A stretch of 64,000 bases of DNA from Erythrobacteraceae bacterium (GCA_027489065.1 JAIYAM010000015.1:1-64000); one strand, 5' to 3'. Shown: positions 27,670 through 38,908, counted from the first letter of the stretch. Notes: generated by a model not told the origin, from the letters alone. Numbers and translations: made by a program.

Positions 27670-30416
27670 GGCAGCAAGGCACCTCGCGAGGGAACGGCTT
27701 GCCCCTGCGAAACACCACCCGACAGGCGTTGTAAAGCCTGATCGAGCGTGACGCGCAGCACCGGGGTCCCCGGCGGGAAGGCGCTGAGCAGCCGCGAGGG
27801 GAAAGCGGGCGACAGGACGATGAAATGCCCCGCATCCTCCTTGCTGCGGATCAGCCGCCCGAAGGCCTGCGCCAGCTTGGCGCGGATGATGCGGTCGTCA
27901 TAGGCAGAGCCGCCGCCAGCGAGCCTGCGCGCCTTGTGCAGAATGTCGGGACGCGGCCAGGGGACCTGCTCCAGCACCACGCACCGCAAGGAGTGGCCGG
28001 GCACATCCACCCCGTCGCGCAAGGCATCCGTGCCGATCAGGCTGGCGCGCGGATCGTCGCGGAAGATGTCGACCAGCGTGCCGGTGTCGATCGGGTCGAC
28101 ATGCTGGGCATAGACCGGCAGGCCCGCCCGCGCGAGGCGGTCGGCGATGCGGCCGTGGACGGCGCGCAGGCGGCGGATCGCGGTGAACAGCCCGAGCACG
28201 CCGCCGCCGCTCGCCTCGATGATCCGCGCATAGGCTCCGGCCAGCGCGGGCAGATCGCCCTTGGCGATGTCGGTGACGATCAGCACCTCGGCGCGGGCCG
28301 CATAGTCGAAGGGGCTTTCCGCCGCCGAGAGCAGCGGGGCGACCTCGACATGGGCCGCGCCGGAGCGCTGAATCGCGCTTGCCCAGCGGTCATCATCCTG
28401 CGTGCGGTCGGTCAGCGTTGCGCTGGTCAGCATCACGCCGTGCGCCGGTTCCAGCACGACGCGGGCGAAGGGCTTCATCGGATCGAGCCAGCGGCGGTGG
28501 ATCGCCACATCGAATTCGCGCGCGTCGGAGCGGTCGACCGCGAGCCAGTCGACGAATTCGGGATCGGCAGGCCCACCGAGCCGGTCGAGCAAAGCTTCCC
28601 ACGCGGCGATCAGGTCGATCCGCCATCCGAGAGCGAAGCGCGCCCCCTCGATCCGGGCGCGCCCTTGCGCGTCGAGCCAGTCGGGCGGTTCGGCAAGGAT
28701 GGCTTCGAGCCTGCCGCCGAGCCGGATCAGCGGGACGCGGATTCCGGCGAGGGCTTCGGCGGCATTGCTGGCCGCCTCGATCACCTCGCCCGGCAGGCCC
28801 GCCGCTTCGGTCTCGATGCCGTAGCCTGCGTCGATCCCGCCGCTTTCGTCGCGGGCATAGGTGGCGGTGCGCACGGCGGCGAGCAGGGCTTCGATGGGCC
28901 CGAATGGCGCGTTCTCGGCGAGGCGCTGGAGCCAGCCGTCCGACGGGAGCAATTGCCCCGCCTTGCAGGCCGCCGCGATGGCTTCCGCGCCCGCCTCGTC
29001 ATAGCTGGCGATATCCGCAAGCCTTGCGGCGAGGCCCCGCCTGCGTCCGCGCGCCTCGCGTTCCGGCCCCATGATCCAGCGGCGCAATTCGATGGTCTCC
29101 TGCCCGGAGAGCGTCGCGGCAAAGGTGCTGTCGGCGGCGTCGAAGACGTGGTGGCCCTCGTCGAAGATCAGCCGCGTCGGGCGCTGGTTCGGATCGCGGG
29201 CGCGGGCGGCGTTGACCATCACCAGCGCGTGGTTGGCGATGACCAGATCGGCCTGTGCGGAATCGCGTGCGGCGCGCTCGATGAAGCACTTCCGGTAATG
29301 CGGGCACCCGGCATAGATGCACTCGCCGCGCTGGTCGGTGAGCGCGGCGATCCCGCGCTTGCGGAACAGTGTCCCGAGCCAGCCAGGCAGGTCGCCGCCC
29401 ACCATGTCGCCGTCGCGGGTGAAGGCGCCCCAGCGTGCCACCAGATGGGCAAGGATCGCAGGCCGCCCGGTGAAACCGCCTTGCAGCGCGTCCTCGAGAT
29501 TGAGGAGGCAGAGGTAATTCTCGCGGCCCTTCCTCACCACCACCGGGGGGGTGCCGTCGGCGCGCTTCACCGGCCAGGCGCGGCGGCTCTCGGCGCGCAG
29601 CTGGCGTTGCAGGTTCTTGGTGAAGGTCGAAACCCACACCGTGCCGCCCGCCTGCTCCGCCCACAGCGAGGCGGGGGCGAGGTAGCCCAATGTCTTGCCG
29701 ATGCCCGTGCCCGCCTGCGCCAGCGCGAGGTGGGGGCGGCCCGGTGCGGAGCGGGGGGCGAAAATGCGCGCGGCGTCCTGCGCATAGGCGCGCTGGCCGT
29801 CGCGCTGTTCGGCGCTCTCGCCGGTCAGGCGGGCAAGCTGCGCCGCGATGGCCTCGGGCGCGAGATCGACTTGGCGGGGGGCGGGGCGCTCTCCGGTTTC
29901 CTCCCATTCGGGCAGGCGGGCGAAGAGCCAGCGCTCGGCCCTCTCGGGCTTGGCGATGTGCGAGCGCAGCACCTGCGCCCAGGGCCAGCGCAGGCGTTCG
30001 AGGGACTGGAGCGCGCTCCACGCGCCCTCGCGCTCGAACCATTCGGGGTCCTCGCACACCGCGACAAGCGCGCCGGCTGCGCGCTGGAGCAATTCCGGCA
30101 CGGCGGCGTCGTTTTCGGGAATCGGCAGGCCGAGCGCTTCGGCCAGCCCGCGCGGGGTCGGCACGCAGAAGCGCGCGGGGTGGATGAAGGCGAAGGCCTC
30201 GAGCAGATCGAGGCCCGAAAGGTCAGGATAGCCGAGCCGGCTCGCCACAAGCGGCGCGTTGATCATCAGCACCGGCGTGTCGGCGGCGGCCATGATCGCA
30301 TCGCCCTTGGAGACGGCATTGGTGATGCCATTCGCCGCACGCAGCCAATGCCCGCCGTGGCTCGCATGGAGCGCGGGCAGGGGGACGGGATCGGGGAGGG
30401 TGGGCAGAGGACTCAC
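27666..30416 (-). CDS. DinG-family ATP-dependent DNA helicase
   Basis: QAGTGIGKTLGYLAPASLWA (Walker A), Cys cluster CIYAGCPHYRKC, IFDEGHHVFDAADS (DEGH), LIGTDALRDGVDVPG; start may be internal (30293). Confidence 0.88.
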   Translation of the reverse strand: MSPLPTLPDPVPLPALHASHGGHWLRAANGITNAVSKGDAIMAAADTPVLMINAPLVASRLGYPDLSGLDLLEAFAFIHPARFCVPTPRGLAEALGLPIPENDAAVPELLQRAAGALVAVCEDPEWFEREGAWSALQSLERLRWPWAQVLRSHIAKPERAERWLFARLPEWEETGERPAPRQVDLAPEAIAAQLARLTGESAEQRDGQRAYAQDAARIFAPRSAPGRPHLALAQAGTGIGKTLGYLAPASLWAEQAGGTVWVSTFTKNLQRQLRAESRRAWPVKRADGTPPVVVRKGRENYLCLLNLEDALQGGFTGRPAILAHLVARWGAFTRDGDMVGGDLPGWLGTLFRKRGIAALTDQRGECIYAGCPHYRKCFIERAARDSAQADLVIANHALVMVNAARARDPNQRPTRLIFDEGHHVFDAADSTFAATLSGQETIELRRWIMGPEREARGRRRGLAARLADIASYDEAGAEAIAAACKAGQLLPSDGWLQRLAENAPFGPIEALLAAVRTATYARDESGGIDAGYGIETEAAGLPGEVIEAASNAAEALAGIRVPLIRLGGRLEAILAEPPDWLDAQGRARIEGARFALGWRIDLIAAWEALLDRLGGPADPEFVDWLAVDRSDAREFDVAIHRRWLDPMKPFARVVLEPAHGVMLTSATLTDRTQDDDRWASAIQRSGAAHVEVAPLLSAAESPFDYAARAEVLIVTDIAKGDLPALAGAYARIIEASGGGVLGLFTAIRRLRAVHGRIADRLARAGLPVYAQHVDPIDTGTLVDIFRDDPRASLIGTDALRDGVDVPGHSLRCVVLEQVPWPRPDILHKARRLAGGGSAYDDRIIRAKLAQAFGRLIRSKEDAGHFIVLSPAFPSRLLSAFPPGTPVLRVTLDQALQRLSGGVSQGQAVPSRGALLP

Positions 30417-30521
30417 GAGCCAAGGATGGGGTGTGGCCCTCGCAATGTAAACGACCGGCGGGCGATGGATGAACCGCTGCGGCGAAATGCTTCCCGGCCC
30501 ATGACCCTCGCCAGCAGGCTC

Positions 30522-30576
30522 CAGACCCCCTCCAGACCCCTCTTAGACCCCCGCTAGACCCCCGCCAGACCCCGCC
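30522..30576 (+). repeat. 11-bp tandem repeat array B (5 units, YAGACCCCnnn)
   Basis: cagaccccctc|cagacccctct|tagacccccgc|tagacccccgc|cagaccccgcc. Confidence 0.9.
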
Positions 30577-30595
30577 AGAGGGTGCGTCGCGGCGC

Positions 30596-30611
30596 TGTTT
30601 CACGTGGAACA
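30596..30611 (+). promoter_or_regulatory. Candidate parS (ParB-binding) site
   Basis: TGTTTCACGTGGAACA; reverse complement TGTTCCACGTGAAACA exactly matches TGTTNCACGTGAAACA. Confidence 0.8.
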
Positions 30612-30677
30612 ACCCCTCCGGCTCTGCCGCCATTGATGCTTGCAAGCCGGTTCGCCATGCCTAATAGCCGCCCCGTC

Positions 30678-32294
30678 ATGACGATAACCCAAGATGCTCT
30701 CATCGCCGCTGCGCAGAACTCCAAGGCCTGGCCGTTTCAGGAGGCGCAGCGCCTCGCCAAGCGCCTGCCGGAGGGCAAGCCGGGCGGGGTGCTGTTCGAG
30801 ACCGGATACGGCCCCTCGGGCCTGCCGCATATCGGGACTTTTCAAGAGGTTCTGCGCACTTCACTGGTGCGCCGCGCCTATGAGACGCTGACCGGCGGCG
30901 CAGCGACGCGGCTCGTCGCCTTCTCGGACGACCTCGATGGCTTGCGCAAGGTGCCCGACAACGTCCCCAATCAGGCGATGCTCACCGAACATCTCGGCAA
31001 GCCCCTGTCGCGCATCCCCGATCCGTTTGAAAAGTTTGAAAGTTTCGCCGCGCACAACAACGCGATGCTGCGCGATTTCCTCGACCGCTTCGGCTTCGAG
31101 TATGAATTCGTGAGCTCGTCGGACTGCTACAATTCGGGCAAGTTCGACGATGCGTTGAGGGGCGTGCTGGCGAACTTCGGCGCGATCCTCGACATCATGC
31201 TCCCGACCCTCGGCGAGGAGCGCCGGCGGACCTATTCGCCCGTCATGCCGATCAGCCCGACCACCGGCGCGGTGTTGCAGGTGCCTATCGAAGTCATTGA
31301 TCCACAAGCCGGAATCATCCGTTTCACCGACGAGGGCGGCAGCACTGTCGAGCAATCCGCGCTCGGCGGCATGGCCAAGTGCCAGTGGAAGGTCGACTGG
31401 GCGATGCGCTGGGTGGCGCTCGGCGTCGACTACGAGATGTACGGCAAGGACCTGACCGACTCTGGCATCCAGTCGGGCAAGATCGCCCGCGTGCTCGGCG
31501 GCAACAAGCCCGAAGGGCTGATCTACGAGCTGTTCCTCGACGGCAAGGGCGAAAAGATCAGCAAATCCAAGGGCAACGGCCTGTCGATCGAGGACTGGCT
31601 GAAGTATGGCAGCCAGGAGAGCCTCGGCTTTTACATCTTCGCCAATCCCAAGAGCGCCAAGCAGCTCCACGCCGGCGTGATCCCCAAGGCGATCGACGAT
31701 TACTGGCAGTTCCGCAGCAGCATTCCCGGGCAGGACGCCGACAAGCGGCTGGGCAATGCGGTGTGGCATCTGCTGCGCGCGAACGAGCGTCACGAAGGCG
31801 CCGACGCGCCAGGGCAGGGCGACATGCTGCCCGTGCCGTTTAGCCTGCTCCTCAACCTCGTCGGCGTGCTCGGGCCGGGCGCGACACGCGAGGCGGTGTG
31901 GTCCTATCTCGGCAATTATGTCGAGGACGCCGATCCCGCCGCGCACCCGGCGCTCGACGCGCTGGTCGGCAAGGCGCTCGCCTATAACCGCGACTTCGTG
32001 GCCCCCACGCTGGCCAAGCGCGCGCCTGCGGGCGGAGAGGTGGGGGCGCTTCAGGCGCTGGACGCGGCGCTTGCCGCTGCCGACCCGGCGACCAGTGCAG
32101 AAGACCTCCAGACCATCGTCTATGAAATCGGCAAGCAGCCGGAATTCGGTTTCGAGTCCTTACGCGACTGGTTCAAGGCGCTCTACGAGACGCTGCTGGG
32201 CTCCGAACAGGGTCCACGCATGGGGAGCTTCATCGCGCTCTATGGCATCGCGCCCACCCGCACGCTGATTGCCGAGGCGCTGGCGAAGGCCTAA
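30678..32294 (+). CDS. lysK: Lysyl-tRNA synthetase, class I
   Basis: HIGH-like GLPHIGTFQE, KISKS (GEKISKSKGNGLS), class I LysRS architecture; in-frame ATG 30678. Confidence 0.94.
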   Translation: MTITQDALIAAAQNSKAWPFQEAQRLAKRLPEGKPGGVLFETGYGPSGLPHIGTFQEVLRTSLVRRAYETLTGGAATRLVAFSDDLDGLRKVPDNVPNQAMLTEHLGKPLSRIPDPFEKFESFAAHNNAMLRDFLDRFGFEYEFVSSSDCYNSGKFDDALRGVLANFGAILDIMLPTLGEERRRTYSPVMPISPTTGAVLQVPIEVIDPQAGIIRFTDEGGSTVEQSALGGMAKCQWKVDWAMRWVALGVDYEMYGKDLTDSGIQSGKIARVLGGNKPEGLIYELFLDGKGEKISKSKGNGLSIEDWLKYGSQESLGFYIFANPKSAKQLHAGVIPKAIDDYWQFRSSIPGQDADKRLGNAVWHLLRANERHEGADAPGQGDMLPVPFSLLLNLVGVLGPGATREAVWSYLGNYVEDADPAAHPALDALVGKALAYNRDFVAPTLAKRAPAGGEVGALQALDAALAAADPATSAEDLQTIVYEIGKQPEFGFESLRDWFKALYETLLGSEQGPRMGSFIALYGIAPTRTLIAEALAKA

Positions 32295-32305
32295 GACCTT
32301 TCGGC

Positions 32306-32824
32306 ATGACGCGTGAGCCCGATCCGCACAAGCTCGCACGCGACCTTCTCGGCCGCGACTACGACGATCTTGAAGCCGACGAGCAGCGGGTCCTGAAGCA
32401 TGTCGCTTCCGGCAGCTTCACCGGGCGCGATGCCGATGAACTGGCACAGGCGCATGCCACCTGGGGCGACCGCCTTGCCGACCGCGTGGCGGCGATTGGC
32501 GGCAGCTGGGGCTTCATCGTCGGTTTCGGCGTGGTGCTGGTGGTGTGGGCGGCGCTGAACAGCGGGGTTTTGCAGGCGATGGGCTTCAGGCCCTTCGATG
32601 CCTATCCCTTCATCTTTCTGAACCTGATGCTCTCGATGCTGGCGGCGGTACAGGCGCCGGTCATCCTCATGAGCCAGAACCGTCAGGCGATGAAGGATCG
32701 CATCACCGCGCGCCATGATTACGAAGTCAATCTGCGCACCCAGCTTGAAATTCTGCGGCTCGCGAAGCGGGTGGAGAAGCTGGCGGAAGAAGTGCGGGCG
32801 CTCGTTCGCAAGGATACCGCCTGA
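32306..32824 (+). CDS. DUF1003 domain membrane protein
   Basis: WGDRLADRVAAIGGSWGFIVGFGVVLVVWAALN...FDAYPFIFLNLMLSMLAAVQAPVILMSQNRQAMKDR. Confidence 0.88.
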   Translation: MTREPDPHKLARDLLGRDYDDLEADEQRVLKHVASGSFTGRDADELAQAHATWGDRLADRVAAIGGSWGFIVGFGVVLVVWAALNSGVLQAMGFRPFDAYPFIFLNLMLSMLAAVQAPVILMSQNRQAMKDRITARHDYEVNLRTQLEILRLAKRVEKLAEEVRALVRKDTA

Positions 32825-32836
32825 CCGGAACGGTAT

Positions 32837-33505
32837 TCAGCCAAAGGCGCGCGTACGATACCACTTGGTGATGATGTACTTGGCCCCGTGCTCCACCGGT
32901 ATCCCGGCGTGCAGGGTCGCCTCGTTGGGGCTCCCGTCCGGCAAGGCATTGTTCCACAGCAACAGCACGCCCGCCTTGGGCTCGATCTGGATACCGGCGG
33001 CGATGAAGGCGGTCGCCCCGCCCGCTTCGACGTCATTGAGGTACACCATCGCCGTCCAGCTGCGCTGCCCGCCGCGCGCCTCTTCCTGCGGCCAATAGCC
33101 TTCCGAGGTGTAGAACCAGTCATTGTGCGGCTTGAACTGCTGGCCGGGCCAGTAGCGCTGGCCCTGCACCGGCTCGCCGATTGTCGCGGAAACGCCGAGC
33201 AGCGCGTCGATCCTTTGCGAAATGCCCGAAACGAGGGCGTCCCCCGGATCGAGGTCGCCCGAATAGGAGGTGCGAAAGCCGCTCGCGTAATCGAGCTCGT
33301 GCAGCGCGGAAGGCCGCGCGACGGCGTCGATCATCGCGCACAGTTGCCGGCACTCGGCATCCGATAGGAAGCCGCCGAGTGCGAACAGCTCGATCCCCTC
33401 GGCGGGGATGCGGTAAGCGTCGGGGTTGGCGGCAAGGCGCGCGCGCACGCGCTTGCCCAGCCTTGCGAGGGCATTTTGATCGGGAACAAGGCCGCGGGCG
33501 TTCAT
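32837..33505 (-). CDS. 2OG-Fe(II) oxygenase (prolyl 4-hydroxylase-like)
   Basis: FKPHNDWF (HxD), VYLNDVEAGGATAF, LHAGIPVEHGAKYIITKWYR. Confidence 0.9.
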   Translation of the reverse strand: MNARGLVPDQNALARLGKRVRARLAANPDAYRIPAEGIELFALGGFLSDAECRQLCAMIDAVARPSALHELDYASGFRTSYSGDLDPGDALVSGISQRIDALLGVSATIGEPVQGQRYWPGQQFKPHNDWFYTSEGYWPQEEARGGQRSWTAMVYLNDVEAGGATAFIAAGIQIEPKAGVLLLWNNALPDGSPNEATLHAGIPVEHGAKYIITKWYRTRAFG

Positions 33506-33611
33506 CGGCGGCAAGGCTAGCAAGCCGCTCCTCGCATGCAAGCGGCCCCATTGCGCAAGGCAGCAGCGGTGCTAGGCTCGGGCTGTCAGGGAATTTCGGG
33601 AAGGGACACAC

Positions 33612-34169
33612 ATGAGCCTGAATGCCAAGACCAAGTATTCCGGGTTCGCCATGCTGTTGCACTGGCTGATTGCGGGACTCGTGATCGCGCAGTGGCTGAT
33701 CAGCATAAGGGCGGAAGATGCTCCGACGCGGGAGGAGAGCGGCGCCATCATGGCCAACCACTTCGCGCTCGGCGTGGTGATCTTCGCCGTCGTCGTGGTC
33801 CGGCTGGTATGGCGGCAGATCAGCCCGCCGCCGCCGCAGAACCCCGACCATGCGGCTTGGGAAAGGACTCTCTCGCGGATCGTGCACTTCGCATTTTATG
33901 CGCTGCTGCTGGTGATGCCGATCGCCGGCTGGATCGCGCTGTCGTCCTTCGGCGAGCCGATCAGCGTATGGGGCCTTTTCCAGCTGCCCGCGCTGCCGGT
34001 GCCGCAGAACCCGGATCTGGGCGAACAGATCTTCGAGCTTCACGGTGCCTCCGGGATCGCCCTGCTGGTGCTTGCTGCCTTCCACGGGCTGGCCGCGCTC
34101 AAGCACACTTTCCTTGACAAGGACGGGACGCTGTACCGGATGCTGCCTTTCGGCTCGGCCAAGGGCTGA
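33612..34169 (+). CDS. Cytochrome b561 family protein
   Basis: YSGFAMLLHWLIAGLVIAQWL, NHFALGVVIFAVVVVRLVWR, ASGIALLVLAAFHGLAALKH; His-rich TM pattern. Confidence 0.92.
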   Translation: MSLNAKTKYSGFAMLLHWLIAGLVIAQWLISIRAEDAPTREESGAIMANHFALGVVIFAVVVVRLVWRQISPPPPQNPDHAAWERTLSRIVHFAFYALLLVMPIAGWIALSSFGEPISVWGLFQLPALPVPQNPDLGEQIFELHGASGIALLVLAAFHGLAALKHTFLDKDGTLYRMLPFGSAKG

Positions 34170-34202
34170 ACGAAAGGCGGGAATTCGCACGCAGGCCAAG
34201 AA

Positions 34203-34234
34203 AAAGCCCCGCCGGATCGCTCCGGCGGGGCTTT
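34203..34234. terminator. Bidirectional intrinsic terminator
   Basis: AAAGCCCCGCCGGA-tcgc-TCCGGCGGGGCTTT perfect 14-bp stem, A/T-flanked, between convergent genes. Confidence 0.92.
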
Positions 34235-34253
34235 CGTCGTCTTGAGCTGCGAC

Positions 34254-35537
34254 TTACCAGAAGAAGTCGTAGATCGTGTCCACCACCTCGCCGGAGTAGA
34301 TGTCGACGAGCAGCACATCATCATAATAGCGGACCCACTGGTACGGCCCGTAGGCCGGGGGCAGGCGGTAGGCCCAAGGATCGTTGATGAAGAAGCGCGG
34401 CTGGAAGAACAGGCTGTCGAGGAACAGCCCGACCGAGAGCCGGTTGTAACGGTGGCTGCGGAACGGCGCGTAATAGGGGCCGGGCCGGAAGAGGAACTGG
34501 TTGCCCCTGCGGAAATCGAACCAGTTGTAATTGCGGCTTGTGCGCCAGCGATTGTCCCAGCGGCGGAAGTCGCGATTGTCCCAGCCGGGTCGGCCGTTCC
34601 AGCCCCAGCGCCAGTCATCCCGTCGCCAGTCGCGGCGATCCGCCCGCCAGTCGCCGCGGCGCCCATCGCGCCAGTCGTCCCCGCGACGATCATCACGGCG
34701 CCCGTCGCGCCAGTCGCCGCGGTCACGGCCCGTGCCGAGCCAGCCGGCGTCTCCGCGGCCTCGGTTGCGGTCTTCGACCCGGTCTGCGCGGCGGTCGCCA
34801 CGGTCCTCGATGCGGTCTGCACGTCGGTCGCCTCGGTCCTCGATGCGGTCGGCGCGGACGTCACCGCGCTGCTCGATGCGGTCGGCGCGCCGTTCGCTGC
34901 GGCGATCGACCTGATCAGCGGCGGCATCGCGGCCGCGCCATTCGAGCCGTTCGGCGCGTGCGTCACCGCGCTGTTCGACGCGGTTCGCCTGCCATTCGCT
35001 GCGCCGGTCCACGCGATCGGCGCGCTGTTCGCTGCGATCATCGACCCGGTCGGCGCGCTGCTCGCTGCGGCGTTCGATCCGCGCTGGCCGAGGGGTGTCG
35101 GGCCGCGCCGATTGCGCGCTGGCGCCGACGCCGGCTCCGAAGCCGCCCCGCTCGCGGCGACCGCCACGCGCATCGCGGGGAGCCAATGTGGCGGCACCGG
35201 CTCCGACATCGGGATCGATGCGTGTGATCCGGGTCCGCGCCGGAGCGGAAGGCGTGTAGGCCGGCGGCGCGACGTAGGCGCGGCCAGCGGGCTCGGCGGT
35301 TCGCTCGAGACGCGCAGGCCGCTCGGCACGCGGAGCGCGCTCGGGCCGGGCAATCGCGGCCCGCGGCGGGCTGCCGCTGCGCTCCACGCGCGACGGACGC
35401 TCGAAGCGCGGGGGCGACGGATCGTCAGCCTCGGGGCTCGACACAGCCTGCGCTGCGGCAGGAACGGCCGGGAGGGTAAAGGCGAGGACCGCGGCGAGCG
35501 CCGCAAGCGATCCGCCTCTCGCAAAGAGGTTCATCAT
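34254..35537 (-). CDS. RcnB-like secreted protein with central Arg/Asp/Glu-rich 11-residue repeats
   Basis: Signal peptide; repeats RSEQRADRVDD...; C-terminal YNRLSVGLFLDSLFFQPRFFINDPWAYRLPPAYGPYQWVRYYDDVLLVDIYSGEVVDTIYDFFW typical of the RcnB family. Confidence 0.8.
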   Translation of the reverse strand: MMNLFARGGSLAALAAVLAFTLPAVPAAAQAVSSPEADDPSPPRFERPSRVERSGSPPRAAIARPERAPRAERPARLERTAEPAGRAYVAPPAYTPSAPARTRITRIDPDVGAGAATLAPRDARGGRRERGGFGAGVGASAQSARPDTPRPARIERRSEQRADRVDDRSEQRADRVDRRSEWQANRVEQRGDARAERLEWRGRDAAADQVDRRSERRADRIEQRGDVRADRIEDRGDRRADRIEDRGDRRADRVEDRNRGRGDAGWLGTGRDRGDWRDGRRDDRRGDDWRDGRRGDWRADRRDWRRDDWRWGWNGRPGWDNRDFRRWDNRWRTSRNYNWFDFRRGNQFLFRPGPYYAPFRSHRYNRLSVGLFLDSLFFQPRFFINDPWAYRLPPAYGPYQWVRYYDDVLLVDIYSGEVVDTIYDFFW

Positions 35538-35719
35538 CAGTAGTGCCTCCAGTTGCGCCCGCCCACCACAGACGGCTTGTTCGGATGGACATCGATTTAC
35601 CGCGCACGATCTGTCGCGGGGATGAACCGCCCCGCCGATGTTCAGAAAAAATACGTGCTACATGAATGCGCCTCCGGGCCCTTGACGCGCAGGGTGGTCC
35701 CGCCGCAGGGGATGAGGCC

Positions 35720-36307
35720 ATGTTTGAAACGCTAGACGACTGTCTGACCGATTGCCGCAATCGCCTGATCCGCGCAGCGCTCGACCGCCGCTCGCCGATG
35801 CACACACCGGTTGTGGTGAGCGGGGATGTCGATGCGCGGGTGATGGTGCTGCGCGCCTTCGATGGCGATGCATGGGCCCTGCGCTTCCACACCGATGCCC
35901 GCGCGCCCAAGGCCGCCGCCTTCGTGGCAGACACTCGCGCGGGGCTCCTGTTCTACGACAAGGGCGCGAAGGTGCAGATCCGCGCCCGGGGGCGGGCGGA
36001 AATCCTCACGGACACCCCCGAGGTCGATGCGGCATGGGCTGCGAGCACCAATTTCGCGCGGCGCTGCTATCTGGGCGAGGGTCCGGGCGCTTTGAGCGAT
36101 GTGCCCACTTCGGGCCTGCCGCCCGAATTCGAAGGGGCCGAGCCCGACGACGCGCAGCTCGTCCCGGCGCGGGAGAATTTCGCACTGCTGCGGGTGACGC
36201 TTGCGTCGCTTGACTGGCTCTATCTTGCCCATACCGGGCACGTGCGCGCGCAATTCGTGCGCGGGGATGGGGCGGCGGCTTGGGAGGGTCGCTGGGTCTC
36301 GCCCTGA
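35720..36307 (+). CDS. Pyridoxamine 5'-phosphate oxidase family flavin-binding protein
   Basis: MFETLDDCLTDCRNRLIRAALDRRSPMHTPVVVSGDVDARVMVLRAFD...LRFHTDARAPKAAAFVADTRAGLLFYDKGAKVQIRARG. Confidence 0.85.
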   Translation: MFETLDDCLTDCRNRLIRAALDRRSPMHTPVVVSGDVDARVMVLRAFDGDAWALRFHTDARAPKAAAFVADTRAGLLFYDKGAKVQIRARGRAEILTDTPEVDAAWAASTNFARRCYLGEGPGALSDVPTSGLPPEFEGAEPDDAQLVPARENFALLRVTLASLDWLYLAHTGHVRAQFVRGDGAAAWEGRWVSP

Positions 36308-36311
36308 ACGG

Positions 36312-36980
36312 CTAGGCCGCCGACACCGCGTCCGAAGGCGCCGGTGCAGGAGCAGGGGCGGGCAGGAGGAGGATCTCCTCGATATCGCTGGCTGGCACCA
36401 CCCGGTCTGCGCCGTTTGCCACCGCCGCCTCCAGCGCATTCCTGGCGCGCCGGTCGAGCCCTTCATGGCTTTCCCCGAATCGCTCCGCGGCGACACCAAA
36501 GCTTGCGGTCAGCCGCACGTCCTTGCCGAGCTGCGGCAAGCGCAGCTGCTTGAGCGTGCGGCGCAGCCGGTCGGCGATGTGCACCGCCGCGCGCTCGTCG
36601 GCGCCGGGGATGAAAATGGTGAAGCCGTCCGCTTCGTTGAGTGCGATCCTGTCCTGGCGGCGCAGGCCCACGCGCATCACCGCAGCGACATGGTCGCGCA
36701 CTTCGTCGCAGGTGTCATGGCTCCAACCCGAGGGTCCCTGCGCGAATTGGTCGATCCGGCCGTGCAGCAGCGCGTGGGAGGCACTGCGCCGCGCGTTGCG
36801 GTGCAATGCCAGATCTATCGTCCGGCCGAGGTTTTCACGCTTCAGCAGGTCACGGACCGGATCCGGCCGCGCATCGAGATGCCGGGCCGAGCGCCAGTGG
36901 CCAAGCCAGCCGCCGACAAAGGCGCAGCCCGCGCATAGCAAGACCGCCACTTCCAGCGGCACAATAATCCCCGTTGCCAC
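36312..36980 (-). CDS. Membrane-anchored degenerate GGDEF domain protein
   Basis: N-terminal TM; ALNEADGFTIFIPGADERAAVHIADRLRR... LTASFGVA; GGDEF replaced by EADGF. Confidence 0.7.
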   Translation of the reverse strand: MATGIIVPLEVAVLLCAGCAFVGGWLGHWRSARHLDARPDPVRDLLKRENLGRTIDLALHRNARRSASHALLHGRIDQFAQGPSGWSHDTCDEVRDHVAAVMRVGLRRQDRIALNEADGFTIFIPGADERAAVHIADRLRRTLKQLRLPQLGKDVRLTASFGVAAERFGESHEGLDRRARNALEAAVANGADRVVPASDIEEILLLPAPAPAPAPSDAVSAA

Positions 36981-37114
36981 GCCCCTGTTTTCCCTTCGCG
37001 ACCCTTTGGTGTCGTTAAGGAGAGTGACGTAGCGCTGCTTAAGAACGGGTAAAGTCTGCGCCCGAGCGGCCTGTCAAAATTAACGAAACCGCACAGACGA
37101 GACCGGGAGCGAGC

Positions 37115-38788
<1,674 letters not shown>

Positions 38789-38908
38789 CGGTTGAGTCCT
38801 TCGGGATCGTGAATTCGGGTGGGGAGGTTCGGGTGCGCAGATAGGGAAGGGGAGGGGCAAGGGCAAGCGGGTAGACAGGTGCGCGGGGCAGGGATAGCAA
38901 CGCGTCCC

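Noticed and set aside
34242-35543. 433-aa plus-strand ORF mirroring the whole RcnB-like gene, with hydrophobic Ala/Val repeats
   Set aside because: Its repeats are the exact shadow of the sense-strand 11-residue repeats; the sense strand has a signal peptide and a known C-terminal family
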